Source: Pseudaeromonas sp963677375
Lineage (GTDB): Bacteria; Pseudomonadota; Gammaproteobacteria; Enterobacterales; Aeromonadaceae
Direction: 5' to 3'
DNA: 64,000 nucleotides
Assembly (NCBI GenBank): GCA_963677375.2
Contig: CAXXIF010000012.1
Location: 124,001 to 188,000 of the forward strand
Shown here: positions 8,494 through 17,128 of the stretch, piece after piece
Numbering within the stretch: position 1 is the first letter of the stretch
Layout: each line of letters starts with the position of its first letter
Notes under the pieces: generated by a model
The model's database searches: none
What the model was told of the DNA's origin: nothing
The model's input: the letters and a program-made list of their open reading frames with translations, nothing else
Position numbers and translations under genes: made by a program

Positions 8494-10320
8494 TTACTCT
8501 TCTTTACCGGCGCTACGGTTGTAACGCTTGCGATCGACTTCGGTCAGTAATTTCTTACGGATCCGAACGCTCAGCGGGGTCACTTCAACCAGTTCGTCAT
8601 CATCGATGAACTCCAGAGCCTGCTCCAGGGTCATTTTGATAGGCGTGGTCAGCACGATGGCTTCATCCGTACCAGAGGCACGCATGTTGGTCAGCTGCTT
8701 GCCCTTCAGGCAGTTCACAGTCAAGTCGTTGGAACGGCTATGGATCCCGATCACCTGACCTTCATAGACTTCGGTGGCGTGTTCAATGAACAGACGACCA
8801 CGTTCTTGCAAGTTGAACAGCGCAAAGCCCAGAGCCTTACCGGTCGCGTTGGAGATCAACACCCCGTTCTGGCGCTGACCGATAGAACCGCCCTTGTGCT
8901 CGCCGTAGCTCTCGAAAGAGTGATACAGCAGGCCGGTACCTGAAGTCAGCGTCATGAATTCGGTCTGGAAGCCAATCAGGCCACGAGCCGGGATCAGATA
9001 ATCCAAGCGCACACGCCCCTTACCATCCGGCACCATGTTCCGCAGGTCAGCCTTACGCTCGCCCAGCTTCTCCATGATCGAGCCCTGGTGTTGGTCTTCG
9101 ATATCGACGGTCAAGGTCTCCATCGGTTCCAACTTCACACCATTCTCTTCACGCATGATGACTTCTGGACGAGACACTGCCAGTTCGAAACCTTCACGAC
9201 GCATGTTTTCGATCAATATCCCCAGGTGCAGTTCGCCACGACCGGAAACACGGAACTTGTCTGGATCATCGGTATTGTCGACGCGCAGGGCCACGTTATG
9301 CACCAGCTCGCTCTGCAGACGCTCCAGAATATTACGGGAGGTAACATACTTCCCTTCCTTACCAGCGAACGGCGAGGTATTAACCTGGAAGGTCATGGTC
9401 ACAGTCGGCTCGTCCACGGACAGCGCAGGCAAAGCCTCGACTGCGGCGTTGGAACAAACGGTATCGGAGATCTTCAGTTCACCCAGACCGGTAATAGCAA
9501 TGATGTCACCACCTTGCGCTTCAGCGATCTCGGTACGTTGCAGACCCAGATAGCCCATAACCTGACCGATTTTGCCGGTACGGGTCTTGCCATCAGCACC
9601 GATAACGGTGACCTGCATGTTGGACTTCACCTTGCCACGAGTGATACGGCCGATGCCGATAACACCCACATAGGAGGAGTAATCCAGCTGGGAGATCTGC
9701 ATCTGGAATTCGCCATCCGGATCGGCCTTCGGCGGTTCGACAAAATCGACGATTGCCTGGAACAAAGGATCCATGTTTTCAGACGGATTACTCAGATCCA
9801 TGGTCGCATAGCCCTGCAGCGCAGACGCATACACGATCGGGAAGTCGAGCTGTTCGTCGGTGGCACCCAGGTTATCGAACAGATCGAATACCTGATCCAC
9901 AACCCAATCCGGACGAGCACCCGGACGGTCAACCTTGTTGACCACTACGATGGGGCGCAGACCCTGGGCAAATGCCTTCTGGGTAACAAAACGAGTTTGC
10001 GGCATAGGGCCGTCAACCGCGTCAACCAGTAGCAGAACGCAGTCAACCATCGACATAACGCGCTCAACTTCACCACCGAAATCGGCGTGGCCTGGGGTAT
10101 CTACGATATTGATACGGTAGTCGTTCCAACGAATGGCGGTATTTTTAGCGAGGATGGTTATGCCGCGCTCCCGTTCCAAATCGTTGGAATCCATGATCCG
10201 TTCCTGACCTTCACTGGTACGGTCCAGGGTGCCGGATTGCTGTAACAGCTTATCTACCAGTGTGGTCTTGCCATGGTCAACGTGCGCAATAATGGCAATA
10301 TTGCGGAGCTTCTCTAACAT
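8494..10320 (-). CDS. typA: Ribosome-associated GTPase TypA/BipA
   Basis: TypA is a translation-factor-like GTPase that binds the 70S ribosome and aids 50S assembly and growth at low temperature or under stress. The 608-residue protein has the G1 loop AHVDHGKT, G2 region RGITI, G3 DTPGHAD and G4 NKVD, an EF-G-like domain II and the C-terminal domain unique to BipA (SIMEKLGERKADLRNM, PARGLIGF, GEHKGGSIGQRQNGVLIS). It is transcribed divergently from glnA, as in E. coli. Its start at 10320 lies at the edge of the shared glnA control region. Confidence 0.97.
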   Translation of the reverse strand: MLEKLRNIAIIAHVDHGKTTLVDKLLQQSGTLDRTSEGQERIMDSNDLERERGITILAKNTAIRWNDYRINIVDTPGHADFGGEVERVMSMVDCVLLLVDAVDGPMPQTRFVTQKAFAQGLRPIVVVNKVDRPGARPDWVVDQVFDLFDNLGATDEQLDFPIVYASALQGYATMDLSNPSENMDPLFQAIVDFVEPPKADPDGEFQMQISQLDYSSYVGVIGIGRITRGKVKSNMQVTVIGADGKTRTGKIGQVMGYLGLQRTEIAEAQGGDIIAITGLGELKISDTVCSNAAVEALPALSVDEPTVTMTFQVNTSPFAGKEGKYVTSRNILERLQSELVHNVALRVDNTDDPDKFRVSGRGELHLGILIENMRREGFELAVSRPEVIMREENGVKLEPMETLTVDIEDQHQGSIMEKLGERKADLRNMVPDGKGRVRLDYLIPARGLIGFQTEFMTLTSGTGLLYHSFESYGEHKGGSIGQRQNGVLISNATGKALGFALFNLQERGRLFIEHATEVYEGQVIGIHSRSNDLTVNCLKGKQLTNMRASGTDEAIVLTTPIKMTLEQALEFIDDDELVEVTPLSVRIRKKLLTEVDRKRYNRSAGKEE

Positions 10321-10457
10321 CCTCGCCTCTAAAACAAGTGGGGAAAAATTGGTCGGTCATTTTACTCGCCAGCGTGTGATCTTCCTAGCATATTCCGCGT
10401 AAATTTAATGAAGCCTGATAGCGAAGATCACAGTATTATCACCCATGTAATAGCAAA

Positions 10458-10538
10458 GGTGCATTTATTGCACCAAAACGAATCACCAGATTGAAGCTCA
10501 AGCTCACCAAAATGATGCAGCAGCCTGTCAATGGTGCA
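10458..10538. promoter_or_regulatory. NtrC-like half sites upstream of glnA
   Basis: Enteric NtrC sites are built from TGCACC and GGTGCA arms. Here GGTGCATTTATTGCACC (10458-10474) is a perfect inverted repeat of these arms, though in the outward order. CTCACC-AAAAT-GATGCA (10503-10519) matches the inward order with three mismatches, and another GGTGCA lies at 10533-10538. The sites are about 65-145 bp upstream of the sigma-54 promoter, a usual enhancer distance. Binding is an inference. Confidence 0.6.
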
Positions 10539-10581
10539 TTCAAACTGCCATTACTATCTGTAAGTTAAGGGATTTTATTTA

Positions 10582-10598
10582 TTGGCACAGTTTTGGCT
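10582..10598 (+). promoter_or_regulatory. Sigma-54 promoter of glnA (glnAp2-like)
   Basis: TTGGCACAGTTTTGGCT has the -24 GG and -12 GC elements in the correct spacing and differs from my recollection of the E. coli glnAp2 element at two positions. Predicted transcription start is near 10609, leaving a leader of about 54 nt before the glnA ATG. Confidence 0.85.
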
Positions 10599-10662
10599 TA
10601 ATCTGTAGATACAGGTTTCTGCCGCTAGTTTCAGTTTTCCACGACACCGGAGGTTATTTAGC

Positions 10663-12072
10663 ATGTCAGCAGCAAATGTTCTGGCTCTTATCAATGAACA
10701 AGAAGTGAAGTTTGTCGATCTGCGCTTCACTGACACCAAGGGCAAAGAACAACACGTTTCCGTGCCTTCACACCAAATCGACGAAGGTTTCTTCGAAGAC
10801 GGCAAGATGTTCGATGGTTCATCCATCGCTGGCTGGAAGGGTATCAACGAGTCAGACATGGTGCTGATGCCGGATGCCACTACTGCCCTGTTGGATCCGT
10901 TCACCGAAGAAACTACCCTGATCATTCGTTGTGACATTCTGGAACCCGCCACCATGCAAGGCTACGATCGCGATCCGCGTTCCATCGCCAAGCGTGCCGA
11001 AGGCTTCCTGAATTCCAGCGGCATCGCTGATACCGTTCTGTTTGGACCGGAGCCAGAATTCTTCATTTTTGATGATGTCCGTTTCGGCAACACCATGGGC
11101 GGTTCATTCTTCAAGGTTGACGCTGAAGAAGCGGCCTGGAACTCAGCTACCGAATACGAAGGTGGTAACAAGGGTCACCGTCCTGGCGTGAAGGGTGGTT
11201 ATTTCCCAGTTGCCCCGGTTGACTCCTCACAAGACCTGCGTTCAGCCATGTGTCTGGTGCTGGAAGAGATGGGCCAAGTTGTTGAAGCTCACCACCACGA
11301 AGTGGCGACTGCCGGTCAAAACGAAATCGCGACCCGCTTTAACACTATGACCAAGAAGGCCGACGAAGTTCAGGTACAGAAGTACGTGATTCATAACGTC
11401 GCTCATGCCTATGGCAAGACTGTAACCTTCATGCCGAAGCCGATGTTTGGTGATAACGGTTCTGGTATGCACTGCCACCAGTCTCTGGCCAAGGATGGGG
11501 TAAACCTGTTCGCTGGTGACCTGTACGGTGGCCTGTCTGAAATCGCCCTGTATTACATCGGCGGTATCATCAAGCACGCCAAGGCCATCAACGCCTTCGC
11601 CAACCCGACCACTAACTCCTACAAGCGTCTGGTTCCTGGCTATGAAGCTCCGGTCATGCTGGCATACTCTGCCCGTAACCGTTCTGCTTCTATCCGTATC
11701 CCGGTAGTACCGAGCCCGAAGGCTCGTCGTATCGAAGTTCGCTTCCCGGATCCGGCTGCCAACCCGTACCTGGCATTCGCTGCCCAGCTGATGGCCGGTC
11801 TGGATGGCATCATCAACAAGATCCATCCGGGCGAAGCCATGGATAAGAATCTGTATGATCTGCCGCCAGAAGAAGAAGCCTTGATCCCGACCGTGTCCGG
11901 TTCACTGGACGAAGCTCTGGCCGCGCTGGACGCTGACCGCGAGTTCCTGACCCGTGGCGGCGTATTCACTGACGACTTCATCGACTCCTATCTGGAGCTG
12001 AAGCAAGTGGACGTGGATCGCGTTCGCATGACTCCGCACCCAGTTGAGTACGAACTGTACTATTCTGTCTAA
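10663..12072 (+). CDS. glnA: Glutamine synthetase, type I
   Basis: GlnA condenses glutamate and ammonia with ATP to form glutamine; the cytoplasmic enzyme is a dodecamer. The protein is 469 residues, as in E. coli. It has the MFDGSSIAGW N-terminal motif, the PEPEFF metal/ATP signature, the KPMFGDNGSGMHCHQS ATP-binding motif, and the adenylylation loop NLYDLPPEE with Tyr398 (Tyr397 without Met). The ATG has a strong GGAGG site. The upstream sigma-54 promoter and NtrC-like sites, with glnL-glnG downstream, point to classic nitrogen control. A strong terminator follows, so glnLG are probably expressed partly by read-through or from their own promoter. Confidence 0.98.
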   Translation: MSAANVLALINEQEVKFVDLRFTDTKGKEQHVSVPSHQIDEGFFEDGKMFDGSSIAGWKGINESDMVLMPDATTALLDPFTEETTLIIRCDILEPATMQGYDRDPRSIAKRAEGFLNSSGIADTVLFGPEPEFFIFDDVRFGNTMGGSFFKVDAEEAAWNSATEYEGGNKGHRPGVKGGYFPVAPVDSSQDLRSAMCLVLEEMGQVVEAHHHEVATAGQNEIATRFNTMTKKADEVQVQKYVIHNVAHAYGKTVTFMPKPMFGDNGSGMHCHQSLAKDGVNLFAGDLYGGLSEIALYYIGGIIKHAKAINAFANPTTNSYKRLVPGYEAPVMLAYSARNRSASIRIPVVPSPKARRIEVRFPDPAANPYLAFAAQLMAGLDGIINKIHPGEAMDKNLYDLPPEEEALIPTVSGSLDEALAALDADREFLTRGGVFTDDFIDSYLELKQVDVDRVRMTPHPVEYELYYSV

Positions 12073-12086
12073 GTCACAGAGTATTG

Positions 12087-12117
12087 AAAAACCCGCCTAA
12101 CGGCGGGTTTTTTTTTC
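12087..12117 (+). terminator. Rho-independent terminator of glnA
   Basis: CCCGCC-TAA-CGGCGGG is followed by nine T residues, 15 bp after the glnA stop. Confidence 0.93.
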
Positions 12118-12166
12118 GTCATTGGTTAATATGGCTGCAATTGACTATTTCCCAAAGGAGTTTTCC

Positions 12167-12736
12167 ATGCGCTTGTTCTGGCTCTGTTTACTGCTGTTCA
12201 CTGCCCCCCTGCTTTCAGCACAAACCGTACACCGCTGGATTGATGCCCAGGGGAATGTCCATTTCTCTGATCAGCCCTCAGAACAACATCCATCAGAAGT
12301 CATCGAAGTCAATCCTCCAGCCCCCAGCAGCACGCCACTAAACTCCACTAGTCGACCGGAGGTAGCCGATGGTGCAGCCGCCGCGAATGCCGAACGACCA
12401 ACAGGACCACTGCTGACTATTGAGTCACCGGCAAATGGAGAAATCGTGCGTGAAAATAGTGGCTTGGTGATGATTAAAGCCAACCTGTCCCCCCTACCAC
12501 TCGGTCAGTTCAAAATGAACGTCTTGCTGGATGGTCAGCTTAAAGGTGATGCCAGCAACACTCTGATCGTCGAGCTGGAAAATGTCGATCGAGGTATGCA
12601 TCAACTCGAACTACAAGTCATCGATGAAAGCGGCAAGCTCCTTGCATCATCGAGTAAGACAACGTTCTATCTATTCCGTGTTTCTGTGCAAAGCCAGCCC
12701 AATAACCGGCCGATACCGAAAGTGAATGGCGCATAG
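12167..12736 (+). CDS. DUF4124-domain secreted protein
   Basis: A 189-residue exported protein. The start at 12167 is preceded by AAAGGAG and opens directly into a signal peptide (MRLFWLCLLLFTAPLLSAQ). After cleavage comes the DUF4124 signature VHRWIDAQGNVHFSDQP, a Pro/Ser/Ala-rich linker, and a C-terminal domain resembling a beta-sandwich (ESPANGEIVRENSGLVMI... VDRGMHQLELQVID). I recall genes of this type between glnA and ntrB in other gammaproteobacteria such as Vibrio and Aeromonas. The function is unknown; the position suggests only conserved co-location, not a proven nitrogen role. Confidence 0.78.
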   Translation: MRLFWLCLLLFTAPLLSAQTVHRWIDAQGNVHFSDQPSEQHPSEVIEVNPPAPSSTPLNSTSRPEVADGAAAANAERPTGPLLTIESPANGEIVRENSGLVMIKANLSPLPLGQFKMNVLLDGQLKGDASNTLIVELENVDRGMHQLELQVIDESGKLLASSSKTTFYLFRVSVQSQPNNRPIPKVNGA

Positions 12737-12811
12737 GGATGAACAAGCGCACTATTTTAGTTCACTCAATGCACCATAAAAAACCTTAGCACCAACTTGG
12801 GGAGTGCGTGA

Positions 12812-13864
12812 TTGAATACCCGTCCGGAGTTACCCGGCATGTTACTGGATAATCTACTCACTTCGGTCATTCTGGTGGATAGCAATCTAGTGGTGCAGTA
12901 CGTCAATCCGGCAGCCGAACAACTGCTTGGTATCAGTGCACGCCGCTTGCTACAGAACCCGTTTCATCAAGTGGTCGAATATATATCCATGGATCTGGAT
13001 CGACTACGAGCAGCTCATCGGCAAGGAGAAGGTTTCACTGACAGTGAAGTTACTCTGGTTGTTGATGGAGAACCCCGGCTGGTTGACATCAGTGTGATAA
13101 CCATCAGTGAACAGCCTAATCAGCTGATTTTGATGGAATTGCGTAAGATTGACCAACAAAAGCGAATCAGTCAGGAGCTCCAGCAACACGCTCAGCAACT
13201 TGCAGCCCGAGATCTGGTTCGCGGCCTCGCTCATGAGATCAAGAATCCTCTCGGAGGATTACGTGGCGCAGCTCAACTGCTGGAAAAAGCCCTACCAGAC
13301 GCACACTTGAAAGAATATACCGGCATCATCATTGCGCAGGCGGATCGGCTTAGAAATCTGGTTGATCGCCTATTGGGACCGCAACGGCCGGGACGTCATC
13401 AGGTACACAATGTGCATTCGGTCTTGGAGCAAGTTCGCCGTTTAGTTGAAATGGAACTACCGCCCGGTATCAAGATTGAACGGGACTACGATCCAAGCAT
13501 TCCTGATTTCGAGATGGAGCCCGATCAATTACAACAGGCCTTTCTCAACATAGTTCGTAACGCGGTTGAGGCCATGGGTAGTGAGGGGCACATTCGCCTC
13601 CGCACCAGAACCGTTTTTCAGATCACGATTCACGGCAAGCGGTACCGTCTGGCCGCCGAGATCAAGATCATTGATAACGGTCCCGGCATTCCCGAACAGA
13701 TCCGCGACACCCTGTTCTACCCCATGGTCACCGGCAGGGATGGTGGTACAGGTTTGGGCCTCTCCATCGCCCAAAACCTGATCGATCAACACAAGGGACG
13801 CATTGAATGCGTCAGCTGGCCTGGTCATACCGAGTTCAGCATTTATTTACCGCTACGCAAGTAA
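12812..13864 (+). CDS. glnL: Nitrogen regulation sensor kinase/phosphatase NtrB
   Basis: NtrB senses nitrogen status through the PII protein and phosphorylates or dephosphorylates NtrC. The 350-residue protein has an N-terminal PAS domain (about 10-115), the H-box GLAHEIKNPLGG with the phospho-accepting His141, an N-box (NIVRNAVEAM), and the ATP lid GGTGLGLSIAQNLI. The start is a TTG at 12812 behind GGGGAG; there is no in-frame ATG or GTG better placed. Gene spacing to glnG is 9 bp, so the two are an operon. A TTG start may hold NtrB below NtrC levels, which is an inference. Confidence 0.96.
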   Translation: MNTRPELPGMLLDNLLTSVILVDSNLVVQYVNPAAEQLLGISARRLLQNPFHQVVEYISMDLDRLRAAHRQGEGFTDSEVTLVVDGEPRLVDISVITISEQPNQLILMELRKIDQQKRISQELQQHAQQLAARDLVRGLAHEIKNPLGGLRGAAQLLEKALPDAHLKEYTGIIIAQADRLRNLVDRLLGPQRPGRHQVHNVHSVLEQVRRLVEMELPPGIKIERDYDPSIPDFEMEPDQLQQAFLNIVRNAVEAMGSEGHIRLRTRTVFQITIHGKRYRLAAEIKIIDNGPGIPEQIRDTLFYPMVTGRDGGTGLGLSIAQNLIDQHKGRIECVSWPGHTEFSIYLPLRK

Positions 13865-13873
13865 GGGATACAC

Positions 13874-15286
13874 ATGGCTGCCAAAGTCTGGATTGTCGAT
13901 GACGACAGCTCAATTCGTTGGGTTCTGGAACGAGCCCTGAGCACCGAAGGGTTCGAATGCCGCACCTTTGAAGATGGCGAGAGTCTCCTGGCCTCCCTGG
14001 ATCTCGATTTTCCCGAGGTGATCCTCTCCGATATCCGGATGCCAGGTATTGATGGCCTCTCATTGCTACAGCTCATCCAGGAAAAGCAACCGGATGTGCC
14101 CGTGATCATCATGACGGCACATTCGGATCTGGATAGTGCCGTAAACGCCTATCAAAGTGGTGCATTCGAATATCTTCCGAAACCCTTTGATATCGATGAA
14201 GCCGTAGCTCTGGTGCATCGCGCCGAGAGTCACTTACGCGAGCAACGCAGCAAGCGTCGCAACAAGCTGCAGGCCATTACCAATGCTCCCGAGATCATTG
14301 GTGAAGCACCCGCAATGCAGGAAGTGTTTCGGGCCATCGGTCGCCTCTCTCGCTCCTCAATTTCCGTACTGATCAATGGTCAGTCCGGTACGGGTAAAGA
14401 GCTGGTCGCTCATGCGCTGCACAAGCATAGCCCTCGAGCGGCCAAGCCATTTATCGCCTTGAACATGGCCGCCATTCCGAAAGAGCTCATCGAGTCGGAG
14501 CTGTTCGGTCATGAAAAAGGCGCTTTCACCGGGGCTAACAATGTGCGCCACGGTCGTTTCGAGCAGGCCAACGGCGGGACCCTGTTTCTGGATGAAATCG
14601 GTGATATGCCTCTGGATGTCCAGACCCGCTTGCTGCGAGTCTTGGCCGATGGACAATTCTACCGCGTCGGTGGCCATCAGCCGGTCCAAGTCGATGTACG
14701 CATCATAGCTGCCACCCACCAGGATCTGGAAAAACGTGTGGCGGATGGGGATTTCCGTGAAGATTTATTCCATCGTCTGAACGTCATCCGCGTCCATATT
14801 CCGGCTCTGCGAGAACGCCGAGAGGATATTCCACGGCTGGCCCATCACTTCCTGATCCGTGCGGCTAAAGAGTTGAACGTCGAGGCCAAACTGCTGCATC
14901 CAGATACGGAAGCCTATATCAGCCGCCTGCCCTGGCCCGGTAATGTGCGCCAGTTGGAGAACGTCTGTCGCTGGTTGACTGTGATGGCCTCGAGCCAGGA
15001 AGTTCTGGTTTCCGATCTGCCTCCCGAGCTACTTAATCCCAGCGAGGAGCGCCCCGTCACCCGTGAGCAAATTTCGCAACGCTGGCAGGATCAGCTGCAG
15101 CAGTGGGTGGCACAGAAACTGGCACGAGGTGAAGTCGATATTCTGGGTGAGGCTATGCCAGAATTCGAGCGCATCATGCTGAACACGGCCTTGCAGCATA
15201 CTCATGGTCATAAACAAGAAGCAGCCCGACTTCTGGGTTGGGGACGCAATACCCTGACCCGAAAACTCAAAGAGCTGGATATGTAA
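13874..15286 (+). CDS. glnG: Nitrogen regulation response regulator NtrC
   Basis: NtrC activates sigma-54 promoters under nitrogen limitation. The 470 residues hold a receiver domain (phospho-acceptor Asp53 in ILSDIRMPG), an AAA+ domain with Walker A GQSGTGKE and the sigma-54 contact loop EKGAFTGA, and a Fis-type helix-turn-helix at the C-terminus (AARLLGWGRNTLTRKLKEL). It follows glnL in the same operon. The natural target in this window is the glnA promoter. Confidence 0.97.
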   Translation: MAAKVWIVDDDSSIRWVLERALSTEGFECRTFEDGESLLASLDLDFPEVILSDIRMPGIDGLSLLQLIQEKQPDVPVIIMTAHSDLDSAVNAYQSGAFEYLPKPFDIDEAVALVHRAESHLREQRSKRRNKLQAITNAPEIIGEAPAMQEVFRAIGRLSRSSISVLINGQSGTGKELVAHALHKHSPRAAKPFIALNMAAIPKELIESELFGHEKGAFTGANNVRHGRFEQANGGTLFLDEIGDMPLDVQTRLLRVLADGQFYRVGGHQPVQVDVRIIAATHQDLEKRVADGDFREDLFHRLNVIRVHIPALRERREDIPRLAHHFLIRAAKELNVEAKLLHPDTEAYISRLPWPGNVRQLENVCRWLTVMASSQEVLVSDLPPELLNPSEERPVTREQISQRWQDQLQQWVAQKLARGEVDILGEAMPEFERIMLNTALQHTHGHKQEAARLLGWGRNTLTRKLKELDM

Positions 15287-15292
15287 CCCAAC

Positions 15293-15318
15293 CCGGGGTC
15301 ATGCGACCCCGGAGTTTT
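15293..15318 (+). terminator. Terminator of glnL-glnG
   Basis: CCGGGGTC-ATGC-GACCCCGG is an 8-bp GC stem followed by AGTTTT, 6 bp past the glnG stop. Confidence 0.8.
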
Positions 15319-15430
15319 CTCCGGAAAACGCTTGCCTTCAACTCCTGAAATCCAGCCGCCGTTTTTTTCTTTGTATTCTCTGAGCCGAAGCTAGAATGGG
15401 CGCTATCCCCTGCTAGTGACCGGACCGATC

Positions 15431-16435
15431 ATGATTGATAGAAGCCTCCCCCTTACCGATCTTCATCGCCATCTCGATGGTAATATTCGTGCCAGTACTA
15501 TTCTGCAGTTAGGTCAGCAGCACGGTATCGCCCTGCCGGCCCACACGCTCGAGACCCTGCGTCCCCATGTGCAGATCATGGAAAGTGAACCCAGCCTGAT
15601 GGCCTTTCTGAGCAAACTGGATTGGGGGGTTAAGGTATTGGCGGATTACGATGCCTGTCGTCGTGTTGCCTATGAAAATGCGCAGGATCTGCAACTGGCT
15701 GGCATCGACTACGCCGAGTTGCGTTTCAGCCCTTGGTACATGGCGATGAGTCATAATCTGGATCCTTCCGGGGTGGTGGAGGCAGTTATCGATGGTGCTC
15801 AAGCGGGTTGCAAAGAGTTCGGCGTCAAGGCCAATCTGATTGGCATTCTGAGCCGTACCTTTGGTCAGGCACAGTGTGAACGTGAACTCTCCGCCTGCTT
15901 GGCCCATGCCGATAAACTAGTGGCCATCGACCTAGCGGGTGATGAGTTGGGCTTCCCTGGTCCGCTATTTGATAGTCACTTCCGCCGCGTTCGCGACGCG
16001 GGTTTGCATATTACGGTACATGCTGGCGAGGCGGCCGGTGCCGATAGTATCTGGCACGCTATCCGGGCTCTGGGGGCAGAGCGGATTGGCCATGGTGTCA
16101 AAGCGATTCAGGACCCGGTCTTGATGAATTATCTAGCTGAACAGGGCATCGGCATAGAATCCTGCCTCACCTCCAACATCCAGACCAGTACAGTCGCCAA
16201 TTATGCCAGCCACCCGCTACGTCACTTCCTGGCCCATGGTATTAAGGCCTGCCTGAATACCGATGACCCCGCGGTTGAAGGCATAGAACTGCCCTATGAA
16301 TATCAAGTTGCAGCCCCAGCCGCCGGTTTAAGCCCGCAGGAGATACAGCAAGCCCAACGCAATGGCCTGGAGCTGGCATTCCTCAGCCCAGAGGAAAAAC
16401 AAGCCTTGCGCGCACTCGCTGAAAAACGCGGTTAA
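15431..16435 (+). CDS. add: Adenosine deaminase
   Basis: Add deaminates adenosine and deoxyadenosine to inosine and deoxyinosine in purine salvage. The 334-residue protein has the metal motif HRHLDGN near the N-terminus, HAGEAAG, the SCLTSNIQTS loop and the NTDDP metal/catalytic motif. Starting at ATG 15431 gives the family's MIDxxLPLTDLHRHLDGN opening; a GTG at 15416 would add five residues. Single-gene unit between the glnG terminator and a convergent terminator shared with slyB. Confidence 0.96.
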   Translation: MIDRSLPLTDLHRHLDGNIRASTILQLGQQHGIALPAHTLETLRPHVQIMESEPSLMAFLSKLDWGVKVLADYDACRRVAYENAQDLQLAGIDYAELRFSPWYMAMSHNLDPSGVVEAVIDGAQAGCKEFGVKANLIGILSRTFGQAQCERELSACLAHADKLVAIDLAGDELGFPGPLFDSHFRRVRDAGLHITVHAGEAAGADSIWHAIRALGAERIGHGVKAIQDPVLMNYLAEQGIGIESCLTSNIQTSTVANYASHPLRHFLAHGIKACLNTDDPAVEGIELPYEYQVAAPAAGLSPQEIQQAQRNGLELAFLSPEEKQALRALAEKRG

Positions 16436-16444
16436 GAGTGCCGG

Positions 16445-16479
16445 GAAAAAAATAAGGGCTCCATCATGGAGCCCTTATT
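16445..16479 (-). terminator. Terminator shared by add and slyB
   Basis: A long near-perfect palindrome (AATAAGGGCTCCAT / ATGGAGCCCTTATT) centred at 16465. On the minus strand it runs into seven T residues, so it terminates slyB; on the plus strand it may also stop add. Confidence 0.88.
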
Positions 16480-16504
16480 GGTCACGCGAAAAGGAGAATC
16501 GCGG

Positions 16505-16972
16505 TTATTCAACTACCGCCACGTTGGTCTTTCCAGAGGACTGGACAATACGCACCCGCTTGCCAGGCACAAAGGTTGGACTGGCCTTCTGCACCACAAC
16601 GATGCTATCGCCATTCTCTCTTTTGATTTCAAGTTCGACGCCATCAACCTGATTCAACTTGTCACCGGCAGCCTTTCCTGCAGCGGCACCACCGACGGCA
16701 CCGGCAACCATGGCGATATCCTGCCCCTTGCCACCGCCGACAGCACTACCCAGCACGCCCCCCAACACCCCACCGGCAATGGTACCCAGGACGGAATCCT
16801 CACTCGCCTGAATTTTAACCGGGCGAGTGGATGTGATAGTTCCATAGGATACGGTTTGTACAGTTTTAGCCTGATTAGCACTGTAAACATCACCTGAATA
16901 GGTATCGCTGTTGGCGCAACCCGTCAGACCGATCAGGATACCGAGTGCCAGTAGGCTCAGATGCTTGGACAT
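16505..16972 (-). CDS. slyB: SlyB/Pcp-type glycine-zipper outer membrane lipoprotein
   Basis: A 155-residue lipoprotein: signal peptide with lipobox LTGC (Cys19), then a Gly-rich zipper segment (residues about 65-106, GTIAGGVLGGVLGSAVGGG and AGAVGGAAAGKAAG), then a small C-terminal beta domain (VELEIKRENGDSIVVVQ... GKRVRIV). This is the layout of E. coli SlyB, which surrounds outer membrane proteins as nanodomains under stress and is part of the PhoPQ regulon there. No PhoP box was looked for successfully here. Confidence 0.9.
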   Translation of the reverse strand: MSKHLSLLALGILIGLTGCANSDTYSGDVYSANQAKTVQTVSYGTITSTRPVKIQASEDSVLGTIAGGVLGGVLGSAVGGGKGQDIAMVAGAVGGAAAGKAAGDKLNQVDGVELEIKRENGDSIVVVQKASPTFVPGKRVRIVQSSGKTNVAVVE

Positions 16973-17128
16973 ATCAATCTCCTTTCAAGTCTCAATATGA
17001 CTCATGAACTTCTTACCCTATAGTACGCGGCCCATTCGATTGCTCAAGTGCTAAGCACTACCTTTGCTGTACGCAGACTGAACCGATCACCGACTCAAGC
17101 GCCGTTACGGCCGGCAGAGCAAACCATT

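Noticed and set aside
9088..10032. Plus-strand reading frame opposite typA
   Set aside because: Shadow of the TypA frame; no independent evidence.
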